From Adiantum capillus-veneris (Eukaryota > Streptophyta > Polypodiopsida > Polypodiales > Pteridaceae), in the NCBI GenBank assembly GCA_014529385.2, contig CM043953.1, positions 85,010,342 through 85,074,341 on the forward strand: DNA of 64,000 bases. Direction: 5' to 3'. The translations under genes were made by a program, and so were the position numbers. The notes below the pieces were generated by a model. It was not told the origin of the DNA, did no database searches, and saw nothing but the letters and a program-made list of their open reading frames with translations. Shown piece by piece: positions 33,736-45,038 of this stretch. Every line of letters begins with the position of its first letter. Position 1 is the stretch's first letter.

Positions 33736-34900
33736 CAAGACAGGTGCTAACTAGGTCAAATGATTATGGCATTGAAACTAAGGGAGAAGAAGGAACCAAT
33801 GGATTAACCCAAGAGGAAAAGGGAAAGACAAAAGTGATAAGTGTGGTTACGTTGGAGAAAGCATCAAAGCTAGAGGATACATTAGGGATGCCTATTGGAA
33901 AGAGGACCACACAGGACAAGGAAGGAAGAAGTGCTCCAGGTCCTAGTAAGAATACGGGAAAGAGCCATGAAGGTAAGGAAGTCAAGGCCAAGAGAAAAAG
34001 AAGGGCTCGTCGCAAGTTTCGTGTTTCAGATTTTCCACTAGGAGATGGGTAATTAAGCTATGACTTTTGTGTCCATAATATGTTACTTTTGTGTCCATAA
34101 TAATCGAGTTTTTTGTCTATGTTACTTTTGGGCAGCTTATAGAGATGGTGCCTAATCTAAAGCGACAGTGGAAGAGGATGGTTAACCCAATGGAGAAAGA
34201 TCCAAAGAGAGGTTCAGTAAAGGTGTTGGCAATGGACAAGTTACCAGACATTTGCCCAATAGCAGATGTGTGGCACAAAAGAAAAAAATTGGGACAAGGT
34301 TATGTGGATGGCGGAGCCCAAATATGTGTCATAACACACTCATGCATTGAGAAGATGGGTCTTACAGTGACTGGGGTGTTAGGCTTTCAGATCAGATTGG
34401 CAAACCATCAAAAAGTAAACTGTTTGGGTGTTGTGAATAGCTTAGAAGTGGAGGCATATGATGCAAAAACAGTGGTTGATTTTCATGTGATGCCAACGGG
34501 GTTGGGAGCATATCCTATTATACTCGGTAGACCATGATTACGTGCAATGGGAGATGTTCAATATTGGAGACATCGTACAATTAGACTTTATGGAAAGATA
34601 GGTGCCAAGAAGCTATATAATATGGACACAAGGAAAGTATTGGAGGAGCTTTATGAAGATGAGGATGAGTCTAGTGATGAAGACTATTCCACTGATGAGG
34701 ACAATGATAGTACTACCAACAATGATGAGGATGTTGATGTTGCATTTCTTTTGATGGACAAAGAGATCCAGGAGTCTGGTTTACTTGCATTTGCAAATGA
34801 GCTTGAAGATGAAAGTGAAGGGCCTAATGAAGTGATTGAAGGGCTGATGCAAACCAAGGTTGAATTGTCAAAGAAGTAAGAATTGATGACACAAATGATC
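33736..34900 (+). pseudogene. Protease region of the older Ty3 copy, broken
   Basis: Continues from the knuckle with the Lys/Glu-rich linker and the basic KRKRRARR stretch. It is stopped by TAA at 34050 (CAA in the intact copy), and a region containing two copies of TGTTACTTTTGTGTCCATAATA-like words replaces about 40 bp. The protease core is open from 34091: YVDGGAQICVITHS and YPIILGRP, then TGA at 34535 where the intact copy has TGG. The acidic tail follows at 34640-34740. The retropepsin DGGA is kept, but the frame is cut on both sides. Confidence 0.9.
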
Positions 34901-34924
34901 AGTGGAGACCTCTGAACTATGGAG

Positions 34925-35800
34925 AAGGAGATATATTTGCACATGTTGGCTAGTTTTCCTAATTTGTTCATTATTTCATATGAAGAGATTAGAGAGTTCA
35001 AAGGAGAAGAGATGCATATAGAAATGAAGAAAGGTGCTAAGCCAATGCGCTAAAGGCTAAGAAGGATGGATCAGAGAAGATGGAAGCCTTGAGGGAAGAG
35101 GTGGAAAATTTATTGAATGCAGGGTTCATAGTCCTAGTGGAGACCACATAATGGGTGAGTCCAGTAGTTAGTCAGTCCAAAGAAGGATGGGAAGTGAAGG
35201 ATTTGTGTAGATTTTAAACCCTTAAATACAGCCACTAAGAAGAACCCATATCCTCTTCCATTCATTGATCATATCTTGGATTCAGTGGTTGGGTGGCAGG
35301 TTATGAGAGGTACAGTGTGTGTGATGGTTTTTCAGGCTATTTTCAATTGAAGATTTCTCTTAAAGACCAAACAAAGACAACTTTCATTATGCCATGGGGT
35401 TGTTATTGCTACATGGTATTACCATTTGGGTTGTCAAATGGACCATCTTTCTATCAAGAGAGAGAAAATTGGGTATTGGCACCATTCATTGGTAGTTGTG
35501 TTAAAGCTTTTATGGATGACTTCTGTGTCTACAATAGTAGGACTAAACACCATGAGAAGCTGCAGATGGTATTGGCTCGATATGATGAATGTGGAGGACA
35601 ACTAAATCCAAAGAAATGTCATTTAGCACAACCAAGGGTGAAGTTATTGATCCATATGGTGTCAAAAAATGGCATTGAGGCTGATCCAGACAAGATTAAG
35701 TCTATTATTCTTCTTCCATCACCTACGAGTATGAAGCAATTGGCAATCTTTATACACAAAGTGAATTACATGGGGCGGTTTATTCCATTGTCTTCATAGC
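34925..35800 (+). pseudogene. Reverse transcriptase of the older Ty3 copy
   Basis: Begins where the pol-less units diverge: the readable text FPNLFIISYEEIREFKGEEMHI (34955-35020) is the usual lead into plant Ty3 RT. Motifs in order: a degraded GFI-PVE/WVSPVV-V-KKDGK segment; CVDF-PLNTATKKNPYPLPFIDHIL (35205-35280); an open stretch from 35293 with DGFSGYFQLKI, TTFIMPWGCYCYMVLPFGLSNGPSFYQ; the catalytic FMDD at 35509-35520 followed by FCVY; and LNPKKCHL. RT copies element RNA to cDNA. Several stops precede 35293, so it is inactive as a protein here. Confidence 0.93.
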
Positions 35801-36280
35801 TCCTTTATCCATTACAACAAGTGGCAAAGCATGATCCATTGCAATGGGATGACAAGTGTGAAGAAGTGTTTCAAGAGGTGAAAGAAGTGTTAGGGGGGCT
35901 GTCAGCCATGCAGGCTCCTGATTGGGAGCGAGTGTTTTATGTAAATCCATCAGTAGGGGATGATGCCATTGGAGCCATGCTATTGCAAAAGTGGAAGGGC
36001 AGCCATTAGATGAGGCCAGTGTATTGTGCAAGCCGAGTGAAGTTGGTAGCAGAGAGAAAATTCTCGGAAGTAGAGCTAGTGATGGCCAATGTAATATTTG
36101 CTTGTCGATGATTTTGTCATTACTTGCTACCACGACCTTTTGTTTTCTTGACGAGTTATGCCTTTTTGCCACAGTTAATTAATGGCACTAACATGTCAAA
36201 TGTGGTCAAGAAATGGGTAATTGAGCTTTAAGAGTTTGAGTTATCTTTTTTAGTGGAAGACAGTACAAGAGCTACCCTAG
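35801..36280 (+). pseudogene. First (Ty3-type) RNase H
   Basis: Follows RT across a stop at 35798: LQWDDKCEEVFQEVKEVLG, VNPSVGDDAIGAMLLQK, then after a frameshift PVYCASR-KLVAERKFSEVELVMANVIFACRRFCHYLLPRPFVFLT-type text. This is the RNase H that trims template RNA. The Glu in the SEVELVMAN segment is the expected catalytic position. At least two frame breaks. Confidence 0.85.
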
Positions 36281-36299
36281 TTGATTTGTTGACTTACAA

Positions 36300-36660
36300 G
36301 GAGAGGTGGTGTGGTGATACAAGAGCTACAGGGAAAAGTAATATTCTCAAAGGACTCTAAATTGGATGATGTCCACACTACCAATGAGGTGGAGTACCTC
36401 GCCCTTCATTTATGTTTGAAGCAATGTGTGGAGTTTGGCATTTCTAGGTTGGTGATCAAAAGGGATGCATTGTTGATCATCAAGCAATTGCTAGGCCAAT
36501 GTGAGGTAAAGGGAGACTCCTTGAAGCATTTTTGTTTTTCTATTCAGCAGTTACTAAAATTCTTTGAAGATTTCCACTTTAAACATGTCAAAAGACAACA
36601 AAATCAGGAGGCAAACCAGCTAGCTAGCAATAGAGTGTAGGTACATGTTGTAGGTCTATA
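36300..36660 (+). pseudogene. Second, plant-type (archaeal-like) RNase H
   Basis: After a short connecting stretch a second RNase H fold is readable: NEVEYLALHLCLKQCVEFGISRLVIKRDALLIIKQLLGQ...HVKRQQNQEANQLA. This NE-EY, RDA/GDA and N-EA pattern marks the extra RNase H of the dual-RNase-H (Tat-type) Ty3/gypsy lineage of plants. It sits between RNase H 1 and integrase as expected. The same domain is at 39321-39600 in the neighbouring copy. Confidence 0.85.
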
Positions 36661-36779
36661 TAAAGCCCCATCCACTTACACAAGTAGGAAGTTCGTGAAG
36701 GAGATAGAAGACTTTCTGAGCATGGGATAGTCTCTAGAGTCTCTGTGCAATCTACAAAGGGAAACTATTGTACAAAAGG

Positions 36780-37755
36780 CCCACAAGTTTACATTGGAAG
36801 GTGAAGACCTAATGAACTATGTTTGAGACAAATCTCTTTGGAGAGAGTTGTACAAAGAGGAGATTGGCTTGGTGCTGGAGCAATGCCATAAGAAAGCAAA
36901 CACTAGGGTAGAGATCATGTATTGTTTTGAGTCTTGAGAGAAGTTTTTTGGTGGCTATCTATAGTATGGATGTGCATTACTAGTGCAAGACCTATAATGA
37001 GTGCTAGACTATGTGTGAAAGATGACTGGTAGCCGAATCGCAAGGGGCCATCCCTCAAAGTGATTTTGAGACGTGGGGTTTGGATGCCATCGGTCCTCTC
37101 CCTTTGTCTACGACTAGTAGGAAGTACATTGTGGTAGCCATTGACTACCTCATTAGGTGGGTCAAGGCAAGGCATTGAAATAAGGGAATGCACATGTTGT
37201 GGCCCAATTAGTCTTTGCTAACATTTGTTTCCGTTTTGGAGTATCTTGGGTACTCGTTTATTATACAGTTCAAGGGTCTGAAGGAAAGATAATGCATGCA
37301 TTACTGGAGAAGCTAGTCATTAAACTTTGATCTTCTTCACCCTATCATCCCCAAAGCAATGGTCTAGTGGAGAGTGCCAATAGACAGATCGTCAAAATGA
37401 TGACAACGTATGTATACAAGGAGGAGACAGAGTGGGAGGTAAATTTAGAGAAGTGCTTATGGGCATACATGATGTCTTATAAGGTGGATACATGGGAAGG
37501 AGGTAGTGCTACTAGTGAATACACAATTAAGAGCTTTTAAGTGTATGTAGCACATCAATTCCAATCAAAAGGAGGTTTTGCAACATTGGATTATTAGTCT
37601 TAAAGATTTAGATCAAGGAGGTAGCAACAAGAGAATCCGGTTGCAAAGGTCACTCAAAGTTTTCCAGACAAGAAGATACAAGAGGGAGACCTAGTTGAAA
37701 TGTGAAAGCTACTTGGACTTCTCCTTTTAGAAGAGGTTCAAGAAGAAGTGGACGG
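36780..37755 (+). pseudogene. Integrase of the older Ty3 copy, interrupted at its C terminus
   Basis: A degraded zinc-binding N terminus is followed by the first catalytic Asp in WG-LDAIGP (codon 37083-37085). The second Asp position reads YYTVQGSEG, so the catalytic SDQG is lost. The Glu remains in SPYHPQSNGLVESANRQI (37345-37390) and KCLWAYMMSY follows. The C-terminal KRFKKKW is cut at 37755, where an inverted LTR begins. Many stops; inactive. Confidence 0.88.
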
Positions 37756-37817
37756 TGTGAGCGGGGTGGAAACACACAGAATGCCTCTATAACAATCCGA
37801 CACACACTCTTGGGATG

Positions 37818-37861
<44 letters not shown>

Positions 37862-38927
37862 TGGGGCACCACTCGGCTTATACAACCCACCTGGCCGAGA
37901 CATGGAACACACCAATAGAGTGAAAGGAGAGAGACTACCCACTTACCCACTCCACACAGAGAGACGCACACACACACACACCCAAAAAACTCAGCTCAAA
38001 AGAGGATAATTTCTGATTTTTAGATACAAATGAGCTTGAGCCAACACCAATGGGGCAAATAGCTCACACAACATGGGTAAAATATGCCAGATACAATCAC
38101 AAATTGGAGCAGAAGCTTCGCTCATAGGAGAAACTTACACAGCTAAAACAACAGAAAAATAGTGAGGAATTTGGAAAAATGAACAGCACCATCGCGTCCG
38201 GAACAGCCCAAAACCCCAGTCTACAATGTCAAAGTGCTCAAATCAGACCTTGGATGAGCAGTTTACGGCCAAAACAAGCTCCAAAAATCCCAAAAACACA
38301 GTTGCGGCTGTTCCTCCTCTCTTCTCCACATTTTTTCTGGTCTTCTCTCAGTTGTTTCAGTTCCCACACTTAGCTTTATTGGTTGGGAACCCTTGGCCTT
38401 TTAGTTGACCTCAAATGGACCCCGAACAGGCCAAAAAGTGGCCTCCCATTGCATAGTTGTCACCCTGTTGCATCCATCCGCACACATGGCACTCAGCTTT
38501 TTTCAATAATGCATCCTGCCACCATGTGAAGTGGACCCAAAAGATGATCCTCATGATGACATTTTTGTATAATTAGCACCAAAAAACACCCACGTTGTGT
38601 TCGTACTTATCCACGTGCAAGTATTGACCCCATTCGACCTTCTGACGCCACTAGATGCCATCTGATGCACCTGCTTACCTCATGTCGTCGGCCCGTGGAT
38701 AGATTCCTCAAGAATTTTTATGCGCTACCAACTCCTTATTATTGTAGAGAAAACACACTAGTTCTGGTAACGATGAAAATCTATGCACTATGTACACACT
38801 GTCCTACCTGTACAGATGTGGACCCCACGTAACCACCTGGCTCTGGAAAATGGGAAATCTTTTATTTGATGCACCATGCATGTGTATGTACATATGCACA
38901 ATCCCTTGCTCCAAAAAACTCCTGACA
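37756..38927 (-). repeat. LTR 5 (1172 bp), inverted
   Basis: On the minus strand it starts TGTCAGGAGTTTTTTGG (38927) and ends CCCGCTCACA (37756). A 20-unit (CA)n tract lies at about 37822-37859 on the plus strand. It has abutted the integrase of the older copy since insertion or rearrangement. Confidence 0.93.
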
Positions 38928-38955
38928 TAATTTGCACATCCCCTAGCCTGCTAGA

Positions 38956-39300
38956 TCATTCATGATCAGCACCAGCAAAAAGAGATATGAGACTCGCCGC
39001 GTCACAGGTCTCCTCATCCCTCACAAACATTACTTGTTCTACAGACAGCTCATCTTGCTCCAGCATCATTAATCTAGCATGATACAATTTCAAACGCAAT
39101 CCATTGACCCTTGACTTATGAAAAATACCATCCAAGTTAGCCAATTGATATGTACCATTTGGAAAACACTCAACTACCTTGAAAGGGCCTTCCCACTTAA
39201 TTTGAAATTTCTTTTGGAAGGTGTTGTCCAACTTACTGTAGAAAGAGCCATGACGCGACTTCAAATGGTATAGCACTCTACGATCGAGAGGGGGAGTTAG
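38956..39300 (-). pseudogene. Integrase C-terminal piece, inverted
   Basis: Minus-strand text RRVLYHLKSRHGSFYSKLDN, QIKWEGPFKVVE, YQLANLDGIFHKSRVNGLRLKLYHARL, then an acidic end and stop, a PPT (38928-38949) and LTR 5. It is the 3' end of a minus-strand copy. Everything upstream of this tail is missing; at about 39285-39300 the sequence switches to plus-strand element sequence. Confidence 0.9.
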
Positions 39301-40954
39301 TATGCAAGAGAGGGTTCAAGATGGATGCACATAGTAACAATGAGGCTGAATATGCTACTTTGGAAGCCGGATTACACATTTGTTTGAAGCATGGGATTAG
39401 AAGGTTGAGCATAGAAGGTGATGCCTTGCTAGTTGTGAAGAAAGTGTTGGGTGTGTGGAAGAGAAAGAACACATCATTGAAGGATTTATGTGTTTCAGAA
39501 TTAAAGGCCAGTTAAAAAAGTTCAAAGCATGGAGCATCAGACACATTGAACGTGCTCTAAATGAAGAGGCACATGAAGCAGCTCAAAGCATGATTAGGGA
39601 GCTATTTGTGTTGAACCAATTTACCTCTTTATCATGGTCGGGAAAGTTTGGCTCAAGAAGAGGAGTTTTTGCTAAGAGTAATCATTCCGAAAGACATGAA
39701 AAAGTCTAAGAAGTATGGTTTTGTGCATAGAGAATACATGTATAAATTGATTGGTGATGTCTTGTACATGAAAGGGGCTGATCTCGTGTTGAGACATGTA
39801 CCTTGGTGGGAGAAGCTTTATAGAGTGTTGGAAGAGAACCATGGTGCAATGTGGCGGACATTTTTCTCTAAAGATCACCTTGCATAAGATCTTGCAAGAG
39901 GGGTATGTATGGCCTAGTTTGCACAAGGATGTTCACCATTGGTGGAGGTCTTGCAATAGGTGTCAAGCAATTGGGAAGAGAGTGTTGAAGCCAGAGCTAC
40001 AAAAAACCATTATGGAGTTTGATGTGTTTGAAAAGTGGGGGATTGATGCAATAGGCTTGTTACATCACAAGCAGGGGCAAAAGCTATATTTTGACTATAG
40101 TGGACTATCACTCTAGATGGGCAGTAAAACAAATCACTGCAAAGGTTGTGGCAAAATTTGTGTATGATGAAATATATTGGAAGTTTGGGGTGCCATTGGA
40201 GCTACTTTCAGATAAGGGGCTAGGATTGAGAGCTAAACTTCTAAACTTTCTATGCGCAAAGATGAAGATTAGGCATCAGCATACAACTCCTTACTACCCG
40301 CAGTGTAATGCCTTAAATGAAAGATTCAATGGTGAGTTGGTACAAATTCTTTCGAAGGTGAGAGAGCACCAAGGAAACAATTGGGATTTAGAGTTGCCTA
40401 GTGCATTATGGGCTTACCATACTTTGGTGAAGACAGGCACAGGGTTTACTCCATTTCATTTGGTGTGTGGAAAGGAAGCACTATTGCCTTTAAAAGTAGA
40501 GTTGCCTACGGTCAAGATGCTAGAGAAGTTGCTTGGGCTGCCTAGTGATGCATTCAAAGAGAGGCTCTTATAGTTACAAGCGGTTCAGCTGGATATCATG
40601 AGTGCATTGAAACATTATGGGCAGATGCAGGATAAGGCTTTGGAAAATATAAATGAAAAGGTCAAAAGTAAGGGTATCAAGAAGCATGACTTGGTTTTGC
40701 ACTATAACAGTAAAATGAACAAGACATTCCAAAAGAAGTTTCAAATTAAGTGGGAAGGCCCTTTCAAGGTAGTGGAGTGCTTTCTGAATGGTACATATCA
40801 GCTGGCTAACCTGGATGGGATTCTACATAAGTCACGGGTAAATGGATTGCGTCTTAAATTGTATCATGCTAGATTGATGATGGTGGAGAAAGATGAGTTG
40901 TCAGCAGAACAAGTAATGTATGTGAGGGAGTCTCATACTGCTGATCATGAATGA
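39301..40954 (+). pseudogene. Plus-strand RNase H 2 and integrase of a third Ty3 copy
   Basis: Opens inside the second RNase H (NNEAEYATLEAGLHICLKHGIRRLSIEGDALLVVKK). The integrase zinc domain follows (HKDVHHWWRSCNRCQAIGKR), then the catalytic core with all three acids readable: WGIDAIG near 40040, LLSDKGLGL near 40210 and NALNERFNGE near 40315. The tail is KWEGPFKVVE and HKSRVNGLRLKLYHARL. Frame breaks lie near 39500, 39850 and 40095 and a TAG at 40571. It is better kept than the copy at 36780 but still not translatable as one protein. The stop at 40952-40954 is followed by PPT and LTR 6. Confidence 0.9.
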
Positions 40955-40960
40955 TCTAGA

Positions 40961-40982
40961 AGGCTAGGGGATGGGAAAATTA
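40961..40982 (+). other. Polypurine tract before LTR 6
   Basis: AGGCTAGGGGATGGGAAAATTA directly precedes TGTTAGGAG at 40983. Confidence 0.85.
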
Positions 40983-42140
40983 TGTTAGGAGTTTTTTTAG
41001 AAGAAGTGATTGCACATATGTACATACACATGCATGGTGCATCAAATAAAGGATTTCCCATTTTCTAGAGCCAGGTGGTTACATGAAGCCCACATGTGTA
41101 CAGGTAGGACAACATGTACATAGTGCATCGATTTTCATTATCACCAGTACTAATGTGATTTTTCTATAATAATGAGGAGTTGATAGCGCGTAAAATTTCT
41201 CGAGAAAGCTATCTGCGGGCCAACAACATGAGGTAAGCAGGTGCGTCAGATGGCATCTAGTAGCGTCAGGAGGTCGAATGGGGTCAATACTTGCACGCGG
41301 ATAAGTACGGACACAACGTGGGTGTTTTCTTGTGATAATCATGCAAAAAGGTCATCATGAGGACCATTTTTTGGGGACACTTCACATGGTGGTGGGATGC
41401 ATTATTGAAAACAGTTGAGGGCCAGGTGTGCAGGTGGATGCAACAGGGTGACAACTATGCACTACGAGGCCACATTTTGGCTTGTTCGGGGTGCGTTTGA
41501 GATCAACTAAAAGGCCAAAGGTGCCCAAATAATAAAGCTAAGTGTGAGAAATGAAAACCTGAGAGAAGACCAGAAAAAACATGGAGAGAAGAGGAAGAAC
41601 ATCCGCGATTGAGTTTTTGTTGTTTTTGGAGCCTGTTTTGGCCATAAACTGCTCATCCGAGGTCGGATTTGAGCACTTTGACACTGTAGACCGGGGTTTT
41701 CGGCCGTTTCAGATGCGATGGCGCTGTCCATTTTTCCAAATTCCTCACTGTTTTTCTGTTTTTTTGGCTATGTAAGTTTCTCCTGTGAGCGAAGCTTCTG
41801 CTCCAATTTGTGATTGTATCTAACATATTTTACCCATATTGTGTGAGCTATTTGCCCCATTGGTGTTGGCCCAAGCTCGATTGTATCTAAATATAAAAAA
41901 GTTTCCTCTTTCAAGCTGAGTTTTTTGGGTGTGTGTGTGTGTGTCTCTCTCTGTGTGAAGTGGGTAAATGGATAGTCTCTCTCCTCTCACTCCATCGGTG
42001 TTTTCCCTGTCTCGGCCAGGTGGGTTGTGTAAGCCGAGTGGTGCCCCATAGTGTGTGTGTGTGTGTGTGTGTGTGTATCATTCCAAGAGTGTGTGTCCGG
42101 TCATTATAGAGGCATTGTGTGTGTTTCCATTCCGCTCACA
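40983..42140 (+). repeat. LTR 6 (1158 bp)
   Basis: Starts TGTTAGGAG and ends TTCCGCTCACA. It is followed by ACATTTATC, which is not a repeat of any flank tested. It forms an inverted pair with LTR 5. Confidence 0.93.
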
Positions 42141-43212
42141 ACATTTATCAAATGCTGGCAATATTCCAAGCGAGGCACATTAATCTCCCCCAGAGAATGT
42201 GGAACTCTATCTCGCGTTTTTGCACGTTGCGTAGCTCGAGAGGCTTGACATATCCTACTACGTTTTGCATGTCCAGGAGACAACACCTTTTGACCAATAG
42301 CCATCTGTCCAAAAAAGAACTCTTATAAGTACTCATAGCTATATACAGGTTAGTATGTAGAGAATTAAGAAGAGAGTATGGAGAAGAAAGGATTTCCCAA
42401 CTATGTCTATATTTCTTTGAAGGAGTCACTGAGAGAAGCTTGCCAACCCACATGGTAAATGTCTATATACTTCTATATCTGTCTCTCTATTTCTTATCTA
42501 ACTACTACTAAGGATATAATTGGGGGAGTGAGTCCATTAGATTAGCCCATTGATGATTGTCTATTAAGGCATGAGTTTTTGCTGACAATTTTCCACTACG
42601 GTTACAACACGCCAGCTTGCACGTCAACCGGATTCTTGCAGTTGATGCAGATGTGCTCATTTGCACCCTTATTTTATCCCGTCTAGTTTATATAAATAAA
42701 TCATTTGCTATGATTTTTTTGGTTGGACTTGGATGATGCTTGCTTGATCTAGCCACTCAAAAGATTATAAGTACTGTTCAGTTGATATAAAACAAGAAGA
42801 AGCCTTAATGTTTTTCCATCTGCAAGTTGGGAGCACTAATGAAGAGTAGAGCTTCCTAGCGCTTCTAGAAACTGATCAGCCCGACATTTGTGGGTCTAGC
42901 AACAGCCATTATCTATAGGTTTTTCTCTAGTTGAGCTCATGATGGCCGAGCGATGGCCCTAGCACTCTTGTGTGCAATAGATCAGCATAGCATTTTGCAG
43001 ATTCAGCCCCATACCAACCATTGCAGTAGGATAGCCAACATTTTCTAAATTTGTCAACCCATTATTGGCCATTGGCAGCGCACATCAAGACATATTCAAA
43101 GGTGCATCCAAATCAGCCCCAGACGTGCTTCATTATGAAGAGTTACCATGGTGACAGTCCCTATTTGAGTTGGTAGAGTTGCATTGAGGCTTGAATTGTT
43201 CTGTACATTACG
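42141..43212. other. No recognised gene
   Basis: The minus strand at 42160-42304 has an Arg/Lys-rich frame (KRSRICQASRATQRAKTRDR) that might be the basic N terminus of the Helitron at 27.4-30.6 kb, separated by the Ty3 copies. This is only a suggestion. The rest is AT-rich without domains. Confidence 0.35.
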
Positions 43213-43700
43213 TTTATGCAATCAAAAGAAAACACCACATTGGCAATGGTGTGGGGGCCCCTTGTTGAGAGGGTTGGTTGGGATCCCATCGGGTGTCAAT
43301 CTCCTCTTCTCCATATATCTCTCTTGTTGCTCCTAACACCAAGGCAGTGGCAAGCACAAAGTTTTCTTTCAACAACCATTGACTAATAATATGATCATGA
43401 ATTCTTGTGCCCATATAAGTATCTTGTGTAATGGCGCATGCCTTCACTCCGTCAGTGTACGTGATTTCATATGGAGCGATGCCCTCTTTCTGCATCTGCT
43501 GAAAATGGCCCAAAGCTTCCTAACCCTGACCCTTTCCTTCAAGATGCGAGTGCATGTGATTGCATTGGGAGAGACACTCTGACTTTTCATCTGCCAAAAA
43601 TAGCCCAGATCTTCTTGACCCTACCCAAATTGGGCATATCTGGCAATCAATGCATTCAAAGAGACACCATCCTATATAGGAAAGTCTCTCCCACTTTTTG
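43213..43700 (-). pseudogene. PPR-like repeat relic
   Basis: Minus-strand reading, with frame changes, gives FWQMKSQSVSPNAITCTRILK, then LGHFQQMQKEGIAPYEITYTDGVKACA and IHDHIISQWLLKENFVLATALV. These are consecutive helix-turn-helix PPR modules of the P/L/S kind found in plant organelle RNA-binding and editing proteins. The start, most repeats and any E/DYW tail are missing, and frameshifts separate the modules, so it is a fragment. Similar modules occur at 54480-55520 on the same strand. Confidence 0.75.
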
Positions 43701-43825
43701 TGCTTTATGAAGTGCTTCACATTTGTCATACCTAGAAAAAATTTTAGACATTGCACACACCTAGAATACGATTTCACCTCCCCCTTCCCATATCGCCTTC
43801 TTAGAATGTTTTGGAAGCATAATTT

Positions 43826-43830
<5 letters not shown>

Positions 43831-43881
<51 letters not shown>

Positions 43882-43899
43882 GATGCATCCAAAACATAC

Positions 43900-43989
<90 letters not shown>
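43831..43989. repeat. (CT)n - spacer - (AT)n - (AG)n microsatellite cluster
   Basis: About 24 CT units (to 43877), a 26-bp spacer with the palindrome GGATGCATCC, about 18 TA units, then about 25 AG units. CT and AG blocks are complementary when folded. Confidence 0.95.
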
Positions 43990-43992
<3 letters not shown>

Positions 43993-44238
43993 TGCATAAA
44001 ACAACTTTGGAGAGAGTATAGTCAAAGTTGTGGAAGGAAACTATGAGAGAGGGAGAATTACTGTAGATAGGGGCTAACATTCTGGCTTAAGCGAGAAGAA
44101 AAAGTCTAAAAACCCACATGAAAGATCTCTCCAAAGATATCTATATTTATATCTATACTATCTATATATTACTTACTAAGTATAATGGGGAGAGAGAGGG
44201 AGTTTGTGAAAAACATTATCATGAACAATACTTTCTCT

Positions 44239-44249
44239 GTGTGTGTGTA

Positions 44250-44322
<73 letters not shown>

Positions 44323-44338
44323 CACTGCAACATAACAA

Positions 44339-44396
<58 letters not shown>

Positions 44397-44431
44397 TTCA
44401 CTGCAACATAACAAGACACACACACACACAT
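44239..44431. repeat. (GT)n(GA)n and two (CA)n tracts with a repeated linker
   Basis: GT repeat to 44270, GA repeat to 44320, then AGATTCACTGCAACATAACA leading into (CA)n at 44339-44393. The same linker returns at 44393, leading into a shorter (CA)n ending at 44430. Confidence 0.95.
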
Positions 44432-44441
44432 AGGGGAAGGG

Positions 44442-44691
44442 TGTGCGCTCCTTGCCGCACTATCAAAGCAAGGGACTTGCCAATACACCGTGTGCGATCC
44501 ACAAACAGCTCCAAGCACGCAACAAGCCTAAACTAGCAAGCTCAAGAAAGCAAAGGGTGTGTCACTCACCGCTCTACGCTCGCCTTCGTGGTGGATTCCT
44601 CGCCGCGATGAAGAAGAAGATGAAGGCGTGCCGCGCTCAACCGCTTCGCCTCCGTCGTGCCTTCGTAATGCTCGATCGCACACACACTCTC

Positions 44692-44722
<31 letters not shown>

Positions 44723-45024
44723 AGGAGGTGAAGAAGAAGAAGATGGAGATGGAGCAAGAGCACTCTTCTATTGCACAAATGAGAGAATGAGTAAAAATTA
44801 GGTTTAGTTGGCTTTTATAGGAGCTCACCCCATTCACACTTGGGCGCCCATGCTTAGCCAACTAATCCCTTGAATGTCCCAGTTAGAGTGCACCTCTCAT
44901 CGGCGATCACTCTACCTTTCCCTATTGGACTGACAAGCCCGGTGCCTGACTCTACTTAAATAAATAATATGGTTACAGTGTCCGCCGTAGGCGATAGGGT
45001 GTCCGTGAGCCACGAGGGTTAACA
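44442..45024 (-). repeat. 3' LTR (583 bp)
   Basis: Ends as above, with a CT/CA-rich tract near 44690-44722. Left flank AAGGG. Confidence 0.95.
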
Positions 45025-45038
45025 TGCCCCCCTTCTTG
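45025..45038 (-). other. Polypurine tract
   Basis: On the minus strand AAGAAGGGGGGCA abuts the LTR start TGTTAACC. Confidence 0.85.

Noticed and set aside
30639-42140. LTR 4 to LTR 6 as one large complete element
   Set aside because: Outer flanks ATGT and ACAT are not direct repeats, integrase occurs three times, and LTR 5 is inverted inside; it is a composite of several copies.
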